Assembly (NCBI GenBank): GCA_020846575.1
Contig: JADLDQ010000214.1
Coordinates: 1-9,959 of the forward strand
Source: Burkholderiales bacterium
GTDB lineage: Bacteria > Pseudomonadota > Gammaproteobacteria > Burkholderiales > SG8-39
Direction: 5' to 3'
Length of the DNA: 9,959 nt
Shown here: positions 1-5,902 of the stretch, in pieces
Numbering within the stretch: position 1 is the first letter of the stretch
Layout: each line of letters opens with the position of its first letter
Notes under the pieces: model-generated
Databases searched by the model: none
Told to the model about the DNA's origin: nothing
What the model saw: only the letters and a program-made list of their open reading frames with translations
Program-made: the position numbers and the translations under genes

Positions 1-171
1 ACCGCGCGGGTAGCCGCTGCCGCGACCCAGGGCAGCGAGCCCCCCTTCATCGAAGCGGCGCTCGTGCCGGCGCAGCATGCGCGCCGAGCATCCAAACGCG
101 CGTGCGACTTCGCTCCGGGTGGTGGAGGGCGTCGCGACGCAAGCGGGCAGGTGTGCTGCGTCGGCCCGCAC
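1..171 (-). CDS. N-terminal part of a helix-turn-helix protein (transposase-like or regulator), runs off left edge
   Basis: This frame stays open from the left edge of the window up to the TAG stop of the quinone reductase gene (193-195), which lies in the same frame. The only visible start option is GTG at 169-171, giving 57 residues before the window ends. Residues 19-40 (motif SEVARAFGCSARMLRRHERR) read as a helix-turn-helix, followed by a DEGGLAALGR...GYPRG segment. That layout resembles the N-terminal DNA-binding domain of transposases and helix-turn-helix proteins that continue with a 'GGLAALGR' linker. No Shine-Dalgarno site is evident, and residues 1-18 look unconserved, so this could be a 5'-truncated remnant. 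The catalytic part, if any, lies outside the window. The helix-turn-helix is fairly clear. Transposase identity, the exact start and intactness are uncertain. Confidence 0.5.
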   Translation of the reverse strand, partial: MRADAAHLPACVATPSTTRSEVARAFGCSARMLRRHERRFDEGGLAALGRGSGYPRG

Positions 172-192
172 GGCGCCGCGGACTGCGCGCGG

Positions 193-1155
193 CTATTCCC
201 GCGGGAAGCGGTCGCGGTCGTGCGCGCGTGAGAAGTCGAGCACCGGCCCGAGCGGCACGATGCCCGCGGGGTTCACCGCCTGGTTGGCGTAGTAGCCGCG
301 CTTGATGCGATCGATGTCGGTGGTGTCCCGGAACGCCGGGCGCGAATACAGGTCGCGCACGTAGTTCGACAGGTTCGGATAGTCCTCCAGCCGCCGCAGG
401 TTGCACTTGAAAAGGTAGTGATACACCGCGTCGAAGCGCACCAGGGTCGGGTACAGCCGCAGGTCCGCCTCGGTGAAGGTGTTCCCCACCAGGTAGCGCT
501 GCTTCGAAAGGCGCGCCTCCAACGTGTCCAGCGCCTCGAACACCCGGGCGAATGCCTCCTCGTAGGCCTGCTGTGACCTGGCGAAGCCGCAGCGGTACAC
601 ACCGTTGTTCACGTGCTGGTACACGTAGGCGTTGATCTCGTCGATCTGTGGCCGCAGCGGCTCGGGGTAGAGGTCGATGCCGTTGTCGGCCCATTGCGCG
701 AACTCGGTGTCGAGCATGCGGATGATCTCGGAGGACTCGTTGTTGACGATGGTGCGGCGCTGCCGGTCCCAGAGCGTCGGCACCGTGACGCGACCGGTGT
801 AGTCCGGCGCCGCGGCCGCGTAGAGCTGATGCAACTGGAAGGCGCCGTCCGTGGGCTTCATGTCGTCCAGCCCGACCGAGTAGGTCCAGCTCTGCCGGCG
901 CGGCAGGTCGGCGCTGGTGAGCGAGACCACGTCCTCCAGCCTCTTCAGCGCGCGGGCGATCAGCGCGCGGTGCGCCCAGGGGCAGTTGTGCGCCACGAAC
1001 AGGTGGTAGCGGCCGGGCTCGGCGCGAAAGCCGCTCGAGCCGTCGCGTGTGACGACGCTGCGGAATCTCGAATCCGGGCGCACGAACGCGCCCCTCGCAT
1101 CGATGCGGTACTTCGCGTCGTCGTCCACCCACTTGCCCTCGACCATCATGCCCAT
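193..1155 (-). CDS. yqjG: Glutathionyl-hydroquinone reductase (YqjG/ECM4-type glutathione transferase)
   Basis: This is a 320-residue cytosolic glutathione transferase of the omega-like/Xi class, which reductively removes glutathione from glutathionyl-hydroquinones using a second glutathione. The N-terminal thioredoxin-like domain carries the family signature NCPWAHR, with the catalytic cysteine at Cys58. It is followed by VPTLWD (125-130) and NNESSEIIRM (138-147). The helical C-terminal half has NNGVYRCGFA (183-192), RYLVGNTFTEADLRLYPTL (220-238), RFDAVYHYLFKCN (240-252) and the tail INP-like NPAGIVPLGP (295-304), all typical of this family. Its length matches the usual 320-330 residues. The ATG at 1155 is chosen because an AGGAGG site lies 5 nt upstream; the same frame stays open far upstream only because of high G+C. 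It is the last of three minus-strand genes, 131 bp after the CoA-transferase. Its link to that module is inferred from position only. Confidence 0.93.
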   Translation of the reverse strand: MGMMVEGKWVDDDAKYRIDARGAFVRPDSRFRSVVTRDGSSGFRAEPGRYHLFVAHNCPWAHRALIARALKRLEDVVSLTSADLPRRQSWTYSVGLDDMKPTDGAFQLHQLYAAAAPDYTGRVTVPTLWDRQRRTIVNNESSEIIRMLDTEFAQWADNGIDLYPEPLRPQIDEINAYVYQHVNNGVYRCGFARSQQAYEEAFARVFEALDTLEARLSKQRYLVGNTFTEADLRLYPTLVRFDAVYHYLFKCNLRRLEDYPNLSNYVRDLYSRPAFRDTTDIDRIKRGYYANQAVNPAGIVPLGPVLDFSRAHDRDRFPRE

Positions 1156-1160
1156 GTGTT

Positions 1161-1166
1161 CCTCCT
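1161..1166 (-). promoter_or_regulatory. Ribosome binding site of the glutathionyl-hydroquinone reductase gene
   Basis: On the minus strand this reads AGGAGG, 5 nt before ATG 1155. It fixes the start inside a reading frame that otherwise stays open to base 2358. Together with the 131-bp gap to the upstream gene, it argues for independent translation initiation. Confidence 0.75.
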
Positions 1167-1286
1167 CACCTCGGATTCTGCGTTCGCCGGATCTCGGATC
1201 GCGCCCGGCGCGCGCGGCTGACGTGCGGATATTCCGAAGCGCCCGATCCTGTGCTTGAACACGCGCCGCCGCCGTGGCCGGGAGGT

Positions 1287-2510
1287 TCAGAGCGCGCCGG
1301 ATTCGCGCAGCCGCTGCCGCGCCTGGGCGTCCATACCCAGGAGGCCCTCCAGGATCTCGTCGGTATGCTGCCCGAGCAAGGGCGGTGCGAGTTCGTGACG
1401 GATGGGGGTGCCGCCGAACTTCATCGGACTGCCGATGAGCGGAACCTCGCCGGCGAGCGGGTGCGGCAAGCGCACGAGCATGTCCCGCGCCGCGGCCTGC
1501 GGTTCGGCGAGCGCCTGCCCGATGGAGTTGATCGGGCCGCAGGGAACACCCTCGGCTTCGAGCGCGCTCACCCACTGCACCGTCGTGCGCCCCGCGAAAA
1601 TGCCGGCGAGCAGCGGCACCAGCACCTCGCGGTTCTTCACCCGCTCGGCGTTCTTCGCGAAGCGCGGGTCGGCGGCCAGCCCGGGGCAGCCGGCGACGGC
1701 GCAGAACTTGCCGAACAGGTTGTCGTTGCCGCAGGCGAGGATCACGGCCCCGTCTGCGGTACGGAACACCTGGTAGGGCACGATCGACGGATGCGAGTTG
1801 CCGATGCGTCCCGGCGAGGCGCCGGTGGCAAGACAGGTCATCGCCTGGTTGGCGAGCAGCGCGAGGCAGGAATCGAACAGGGCGAGGTCCAGCCGCTGGC
1901 CCTTGCCGGACTCGGCGCGCTGCGCGAGCGCCGCGCACACGGCGATGGTGGCGTACATGCCGGTGAAGATGTCGATCACCGGCACTCCCACGCGCATCGG
2001 CCCCCCGCCGGGCACGCCGTCCGGCTCGCCCGTGACGCTCATCAGACCGCCCATGCCCTGCGCCATGAAGTCGTAGCCGGGCCGCTCCCTGCAGGGGCCG
2101 GTCTGGCCGAAGCCGGTGACCGAGCAGTAGACGAGGCGGGGATTGAGCCTGGAGAGCGCCTCGTAGCCCAGACCGTAGCGATCGAGGTCGCCGACCTTGT
2201 AGTTCTCGATCAGGACATCGCATCGCGCGGCGAGCGACCGCACCAGGGCCTGGCCCTCGGGATGGGTGAGGTTGACGGTGATCGACTTCTTGCCGCGGTT
2301 GGCCGCCATGAAGTAGGCGGCCTCGCTGGTGTCCTCGCCCGTGGCGTCCTTCATCCACGGCGGGCCGTAGCCGCGCGAATCGTCCCCGGTGCGGGGGCGC
2401 TCCACCTTGATCACCTCCGCACCGAGGTCGGCGAGGTTCTGGCCCGCCCAGGGGCCGGCGAGGACGCGGGACAGGTCGAGGACGCGGACGTGGGAGAGCG
2501 GACCTGGCAT
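1287..2510 (-). CDS. CaiB/BaiF class III CoA-transferase (first paralogue)
   Basis: This 407-residue protein would transfer CoA from a donor thioester to a carboxylic acid, working in the cytosol as an interlocked dimer (family knowledge). The N-terminal signature runs LDLSRVLAGPWAGQ (11-24) to LGAEVIKVERP (29-39). It is followed by NRGKKSITVNL (71-81), DVLIENYKVGDLDRYGLGY (98-116) and YCSVTGFGQTGP (128-139). The catalytic aspartate is predicted to be Asp180, in VGVPVIDIFTGMYA. The C-terminal part has VPCGPINSIGQAL and the GSPMKFGGTP segment. Full length fits the roughly 400-residue family. ATG 2510 has no strong Shine-Dalgarno site (GCCACCC precedes it), but the next family-conserved residues begin almost at once, so the start is reasonable. 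It lies 230 bp behind the flavoprotein gene, separated by a tandem repeat, and 131 bp before the quinone reductase. The residues visible do not reveal the acid substrate; formyl-CoA, succinyl-CoA or aromatic-acid users share this fold. Confidence 0.93.
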   Translation of the reverse strand: MPGPLSHVRVLDLSRVLAGPWAGQNLADLGAEVIKVERPRTGDDSRGYGPPWMKDATGEDTSEAAYFMAANRGKKSITVNLTHPEGQALVRSLAARCDVLIENYKVGDLDRYGLGYEALSRLNPRLVYCSVTGFGQTGPCRERPGYDFMAQGMGGLMSVTGEPDGVPGGGPMRVGVPVIDIFTGMYATIAVCAALAQRAESGKGQRLDLALFDSCLALLANQAMTCLATGASPGRIGNSHPSIVPYQVFRTADGAVILACGNDNLFGKFCAVAGCPGLAADPRFAKNAERVKNREVLVPLLAGIFAGRTTVQWVSALEAEGVPCGPINSIGQALAEPQAAARDMLVRLPHPLAGEVPLIGSPMKFGGTPIRHELAPPLLGQHTDEILEGLLGMDAQARQRLRESGAL

Positions 2511-2552
2511 GGGTGGCGTTTTTCGGGGCGGGCGCCTGCGCGCGGGGGCGTC

Positions 2553-2561
2553 AGTCTAACA
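2553..2561 (-). promoter_or_regulatory. Candidate extended -10 promoter for the first CoA-transferase gene
   Basis: The minus strand reads TGTTAGACT, an extended -10 (TGn followed by a 4/6 match to TATAAT) placed about 43 nt before ATG 2510. No good -35 hexamer is seen at 17 bp. It would allow this gene to be transcribed separately from the flavoprotein gene. This is a pattern match only. Confidence 0.25.
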
Positions 2562-2658
2562 GCCCGTGCGGCACTCGGATCGCAGTGAGCGCGCGCCGGC
2601 AGATGAGCGCCGCTGGCGGCGACTGCATCTCGGCGGGCCGTCGATCGGTCCGGCTCAG

Positions 2659-2754
2659 CGCGCGGTGTTCATTCCACCCAAGCGCGCGGTGTTCATTCCA
2701 CCCGAGCGGGCGGCGTTCATTCCACCCGAGCGGGCGGCGTTCATGCCGCCTGAG
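2659..2754. repeat. Four-copy 24-bp tandem repeat over the 3' end and stop codon of the flavoprotein gene
   Basis: Four head-to-tail 24-bp units lie at 2659-2682, 2683-2706, 2707-2730 and 2731-2754. All share a core GTTCAT or GTGTTCATTCCACCC-like sequence. Neighbouring units differ by 1, 2 and 3 bases respectively: unit 1 vs 2 at one position, 2 vs 3 at two, 3 vs 4 at three. The rightmost unit contains the TGA stop (2741-2743) and the last four codons of the minus-strand flavoprotein gene. The other three fill the spacer behind it. The graded divergence suggests stepwise duplication starting from the gene end. The unit length is a multiple of three, so reading frames crossing it stay open and produce false ORFs. 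Confidence 0.9.
2707..2753 (-). other. Two adjacent hairpins formed by repeat units 3 and 4
   Basis: Unit 3, read on the minus strand, can fold as CGGGTGG-(AATGAACG)-CCGCCCG, seven pairs with one G-U. Unit 4 folds as GGCGGC-(ATGAAC)-GCCGCC, six perfect pairs, and puts the flavoprotein TGA stop in the loop. Units 1 and 2 have lost most of the pairing. There is no T-run after them, so a classical intrinsic terminator is not supported. An mRNA-stabilising or attenuating element is possible. Confidence 0.4.
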
Positions 2755-4306
2755 CGCTGGCGCCGGCCTGCCGGGTCTCGGCTGCGGCATTGCGCCCGGC
2801 GATGCGCCCGAAGGCGAGCGCCTCGCCGAGCGTGGAGCCGGCCGAGGGCTGGAAGTAGTAGATCGAGCCCAGCTCACCGGCGGCGTACAGCCTCGGGATC
2901 GGTTTGCCGAAGGGATCCATCACCTGGGAGCGGGTGTTGCGTTTCGGCCCGCCGTGGGTGCTCATGCCGCCGGGCAGCATCTTCATGGCGTAGTACGGCG
3001 GCGTTCCCAGCGGTTGCAGCCATTCCTTCGGCCGGCCGAACCGGGAATCCTCGCCCGCGGCGCAGCACGCGTTGTATTCGGCGATGGTCTCTTTCAGTAC
3101 GGCCGGGTCCATCAAAGCCTCGCTCTGCGGATCCTGCGTGATCTTCGCCACCAGCTCCTCGATCGTGTCGCCCTTCATGATCCAGCCCTTGGCGACCTCC
3201 GCGCTCGCATCCTGGCTCCACTCGTAGAAATGGTGCGGCCTGCCGTCGGCGAGGAGTCCGCGAGGGTTGGCTCGACCGAGCGGGCCCGCCAGCCTTCCCT
3301 TCTCGTCGAACACCAGGTAGTAGGGAATGCGCGGATAGCGGCCGAGCTTCGAGTCGAGGTAGACCGCGTCCCGCCACATCTGGTGGGTGCGCGTCTCGAT
3401 GATGCTCTCGTCGAAGAAGCGCCGGCCGTACTTGTCCACGGCGATGATGGGCCGGGCGGTGTAGCGCCCCGTGACCGGATTGGGCACCATGTCCGTCACC
3501 GGGATGCAGCGCCCGCCGCAGGCGTCCATGTGCCACATGGCGGCGCCGGCCTTCTGCGCCATGCGCACGCCGTCGCCGGTGTTGCCGGGATTGGCGTACC
3601 AGGCGGTCGGAAAACCGAAGGCCTCCCGCAGCAGCTGCGGATCCCATTGAAAGCCGCCGGTGGTGAGGATGACCGCTCGCGTCGCACGCACCGCGAAGTT
3701 GTTTCCCTCCCGCAGGGCGAGGACCCCGAGGACCGCGCCGGTCTCGGGGTCGGTCACCAGCTCCCTGCCGGGGCACTCGTAGAGAACCTCGATCTTCCTC
3801 GCCTTTTCCACGGCGTTCTCCAGCGCCGCCCACAGTCCCGGACCGGCGCCCGCGGTGAAGGTCTGCTGCAGGCTTTCCTGCCCCGGGTACATGGGCGTCT
3901 CACCGGTCGCAAACAGCGGCTCGCACCGGGCCCCTATCTTCTCGACCCACTCCAGGTTGTGCGACATCTCCTCGGCCCAGGTCTGGCAGATGTCCGCCGG
4001 CGTGTTGCCCAGCGACACCAGTTCCAGGTGCCGCGCTGCGAGCGGCACGTCCGAGGGAACCAGCAGCGCGCCGGCACACATGCGGCTGCTGGGCGTGTGA
4101 TGCACGAACGTGGGCGTGTCGGCCTTCTGCTTCTCCAGGATGAGCACCTGCGCCCCGGCGTCGTGCGCCTCGATGGCGGCGGCGGCGCCGGCGCCCCCGT
4201 AACCGACGATGACCACTTCCGCCTCGAGGTCCCAGCCCGGCGCCCGGCGTGTGGCGGAGGGCGCATCGGCGCGGCCCGGCCGCGCGGTCTGTTCGGGAGT
4301 AGCCAT
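2741..4306 (-). CDS. FAD-dependent oxidoreductase of the fumarate reductase / 3-ketosteroid dehydrogenase superfamily
   Basis: This 521-residue flavoprotein has the two-part FAD domain (FAD_binding_2 type) around a substrate-capping domain. Near the N-terminus, VVIVGYGGAGAAAAIEA (31-47) is the dinucleotide fold with GxGxxG, and Glu58 in LILEK is the likely ribose-binding acid. Further FAD contacts are ILTTGGF (213-219) and GNTGDGVRMA (241-250). The C-terminal FAD signature is LYAAGELGS (473-481) then GSTLGEALAFGRIAG (490-504). No signal peptide, Tat motif or haem CxxCH is seen, so it is probably cytosolic and not a periplasmic multihaem fumarate reductase. ATG 4306 is chosen because GGAGG lies 4 nt upstream; an upstream in-frame ATG at 4426 lacks this support. 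It is first of the minus-strand group and divergent from the second CoA-transferase. It may oxidise or reduce a C-C bond next to a carbonyl or carboxyl group. The substrate is unknown. Confidence 0.9.
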   Translation of the reverse strand: MATPEQTARPGRADAPSATRRAPGWDLEAEVVIVGYGGAGAAAAIEAHDAGAQVLILEKQKADTPTFVHHTPSSRMCAGALLVPSDVPLAARHLELVSLGNTPADICQTWAEEMSHNLEWVEKIGARCEPLFATGETPMYPGQESLQQTFTAGAGPGLWAALENAVEKARKIEVLYECPGRELVTDPETGAVLGVLALREGNNFAVRATRAVILTTGGFQWDPQLLREAFGFPTAWYANPGNTGDGVRMAQKAGAAMWHMDACGGRCIPVTDMVPNPVTGRYTARPIIAVDKYGRRFFDESIIETRTHQMWRDAVYLDSKLGRYPRIPYYLVFDEKGRLAGPLGRANPRGLLADGRPHHFYEWSQDASAEVAKGWIMKGDTIEELVAKITQDPQSEALMDPAVLKETIAEYNACCAAGEDSRFGRPKEWLQPLGTPPYYAMKMLPGGMSTHGGPKRNTRSQVMDPFGKPIPRLYAAGELGSIYYFQPSAGSTLGEALAFGRIAGRNAAAETRQAGASAQAA

Positions 4307-4310
4307 GTAT

Positions 4311-4315
4311 CCTCC
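4311..4315 (-). promoter_or_regulatory. Ribosome binding site of the flavoprotein gene
   Basis: The minus strand reads GGAGG followed by ATAC and then ATG 4306. It supports this start over an ATG 40 codons further upstream in the same frame. Confidence 0.65.
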
Positions 4316-4331
4316 GCTGTGGTGTGCGTCG

Positions 4332-4337
4332 ATTGTA
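4332..4337 (-). promoter_or_regulatory. Candidate -10 box for the flavoprotein gene
   Basis: The minus strand reads TACAAT (5/6 match to TATAAT) about 26 nt upstream of ATG 4306, which would give a short leader of about 20 nt that contains the GGAGG site. No convincing -35 is present 16-18 bp away, so it may need an activator. Confidence 0.4.
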
Positions 4338-4557
4338 TCGCGGGCCAGAATTGCCGCCGGCGAGCGCGGCGTTGCACGAACCGCGGCAGCGGCTCCTGGC
4401 CCGAAGTCGCCTTGCGCATCCTGCACCGGCCGGCTGCCCCGGGATCGGGCTCGCGCGAATCAGTGCGAGACTGCGCTCCGATGCGAACGCGCCCGCGGCG
4501 CTTTCGCGAATCAGCGCCGATGCGTGCGAGTGTCCCGGAAAAGCGGGCCGACCGGGG

Positions 4558-4571
4558 TTGATCTGGATCAA
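4558..4571. promoter_or_regulatory. FNR/Anr-type binding site (anaerobox)
   Basis: The sequence TTGATCTGGATCAA matches the FNR consensus TTGAT-N4-ATCAA at all ten defined positions. It sits in the divergent spacer, about 104 bp before the plus-strand CoA-transferase start and about 250 bp before the flavoprotein start, so it most likely serves the plus-strand gene. Its centre (4564.5) is too far from the weak GATTAT (4627-4632) for class II spacing on that element, so the exact promoter geometry is open. FNR, Anr and Dnr regulators share this site and cannot be told apart here. Confidence 0.7.
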
Positions 4572-4636
4572 GCGCGCCCTCTGCCGTGGCGCCAAGTACA
4601 GCCCGGACCCGGCGCACGAGGATGTCGATTATCCTT

Positions 4637-4648
4637 TTGTCCGGACAA
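4637..4648. promoter_or_regulatory. Perfect 12-bp palindrome, candidate operator
   Basis: TTGTCCGGACAA is its own reverse complement and lies in a locally A/T-richer patch, 26 bp before ATG 4675 and just after a possible -10 (GATTAT, 4627-4632). Its position over the expected transcription start suits a repressor site. The TTGT...ACAA ends recall GntR-type operators, but the spacing is not a clear match to one family, and no regulator gene of that kind is in the window. Confidence 0.45.
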
Positions 4649-4674
4649 TTCGGCGCGGCGGCGCGCCGGCTCAA

Positions 4675-5880
4675 ATGGATACTGCATCGATGCAACAGCC
4701 ACTGGAGGGCGTGACCGTCCTCGACGCCTCGCAGGTGATGGCCGGACCCTTCTGTACCCACCTGCTGCGGCTGCTGGGCGCGCGCGTCATCAAGGTCGAG
4801 AAGCCCGGCGAAGGCGACGCACTGCGCCACTACAGCCGCGACTCGAAGTTCGCGCGCAGGGCCCCGCCTTTCATCGGCCTGAACGTCGGCAAGGAATCGG
4901 TATCGCTCAACCTGAAGCACGCGCAGGGCGTGGAGGCCGTGCGCCGGCTGGCGGCGCGCGCCGACGTGCTGGTGGAGACCTTCCGTCCGGGTGTGATGGC
5001 GCGCCTGGGCCTGGGTTACGAGGATCTCAAGCCGCTGAACGAGCGCCTGATCTACTGCTCGGTGACCGGCTACGGGCAGAGCGGTCCGATGCGCGACCAG
5101 CCCGCGTACGACCACGTGGTGCAGGCGGTCTGCGGCCTGATGACCGTCAGCGGCGAGCCGGGCAGCGGGCCCACCAAGGTCGGGTTTCCCCTGGTGGACA
5201 CCTTCACCGGGTATTGCGCGGCGTTCGGCATCCTGGCCGCCCTGCAGCAGCGCGCGCGCACCGGTCTCGGCCAGCTGGTCGATGTCGCAATGCTCGACAG
5301 CGCGCTGGTGCTGATGATCTCGGTCGTCGCACCTTACCTGACCACCGGGGTGGAGCCGCGCAAGACGGGCAACCGCGGCTACAACCGCAGCCCGACCTCC
5401 GACACGTTCGCCAGCAAGGATCGGTCGATCACCCTCGGGGCCAACACGCAGCAGCAATTCACCGTCCTGTGCCGGGTGATCGGCCGCAGCGACCTGCCGG
5501 ACGATCCGCGTTTCGCCACGACGGCCTCGCGCGAGGACCATGCCGACGAGCTGGGCGCCGAGATCCAGGCGGCGCTCCTTGCGCGCACCGCGGCCGAGTG
5601 GGAGGCCCTGCTGAACGCGGCGGGGGTGCCCGCGGGCATGGTGCGCACGGTGCCGGAAGTGCTGTCCGAGCCGCACCTGCGAGCGCGCGAGCTGATCCTG
5701 TCCGCGACGGGCGCGGGCGAGGATCATTTCTCGCTGGACATCGGCGCGCGCCTGGAGCACCGCGAGCGCGCGCCGATGTCCGCGCCCCCGGCGGCGGGGG
5801 AGCACACCCGCTCGGTGCTGCAGGAGCTGGGTTACAGCGAGCGGGAACTCGAGGCGCTGGCGTCCAGCGGCGTGATCTGA
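4675..5880 (+). CDS. CaiB/BaiF class III CoA-transferase (second paralogue)
   Basis: This 401-residue protein shares the fold and chemistry of the enzyme at 1287-2510 but is clearly a separate paralogue. The signature VLDASQVMAGPFCTH (15-29) and LGARVIKVEKPGEGD (34-48) is followed by NVGKESVSLNLK (70-81), DVLVETFRPGVMARLGLGY (97-115) and YCSVTGYGQSGP (127-138). The catalytic aspartate is predicted at Asp175 in VGFPLVDTFTGYCAAFG. It lacks the extra segment that the first paralogue carries before its NRGKKS motif (residues 49-70 there). The frame is open further upstream, but that extension covers the FNR-type box and palindrome and shows no family residues. ATG 4675 is taken as the start; ATG 4690 is equally possible because the conserved part begins at PLEGVTVLD and neither has a strong Shine-Dalgarno site. 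It is divergent from the flavoprotein gene and ends 22 bp from the convergent permease gene. The substrate is not deducible. Confidence 0.92.
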   Translation: MDTASMQQPLEGVTVLDASQVMAGPFCTHLLRLLGARVIKVEKPGEGDALRHYSRDSKFARRAPPFIGLNVGKESVSLNLKHAQGVEAVRRLAARADVLVETFRPGVMARLGLGYEDLKPLNERLIYCSVTGYGQSGPMRDQPAYDHVVQAVCGLMTVSGEPGSGPTKVGFPLVDTFTGYCAAFGILAALQQRARTGLGQLVDVAMLDSALVLMISVVAPYLTTGVEPRKTGNRGYNRSPTSDTFASKDRSITLGANTQQQFTVLCRVIGRSDLPDDPRFATTASREDHADELGAEIQAALLARTAAEWEALLNAAGVPAGMVRTVPEVLSEPHLRARELILSATGAGEDHFSLDIGARLEHRERAPMSAPPAAGEHTRSVLQELGYSERELEALASSGVI

Positions 5881-5902
5881 ACGCGCGCCCCCGGTTCGAA
5901 AC

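Noticed and set aside
193..2358. A 721-codon minus-strand frame that includes the quinone reductase
   Set aside because: Only the last 320 codons show family motifs and they have their own ribosome binding site. The rest runs out of frame through the CoA-transferase gene and is Arg/Gly/Ala-rich, an effect of few stop codons in G+C-rich DNA.
2517..2526. T-rich stretch as an intrinsic terminator
   Set aside because: The short T-run has no hairpin ahead of it on the plus strand and lies just upstream of a minus-strand start codon.
2659..2754. CRISPR array
   Set aside because: The units are directly adjacent with no variable spacers and there are no cas genes nearby.
2551..2877. Peptide repeats (PLGWNE on the minus strand, AAFIPPE on the plus strand) across the 24-bp array
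   Set aside because: They arise only because the unit length is a multiple of three. Neither frame has a ribosome binding site or conserved flanks.
2513..4561. A 682-codon plus-strand frame opposite the flavoprotein
   Set aside because: It is antisense to a well-supported gene, and its start region reads through the tandem repeat with a low-complexity RRSFHPSG pattern.
4324..4674. N-terminal extension of the second CoA-transferase
   Set aside because: The frame is open, but the extension contains the FNR-type box and the palindrome, shows no family residues, and would make the protein 117 residues longer than its relatives.
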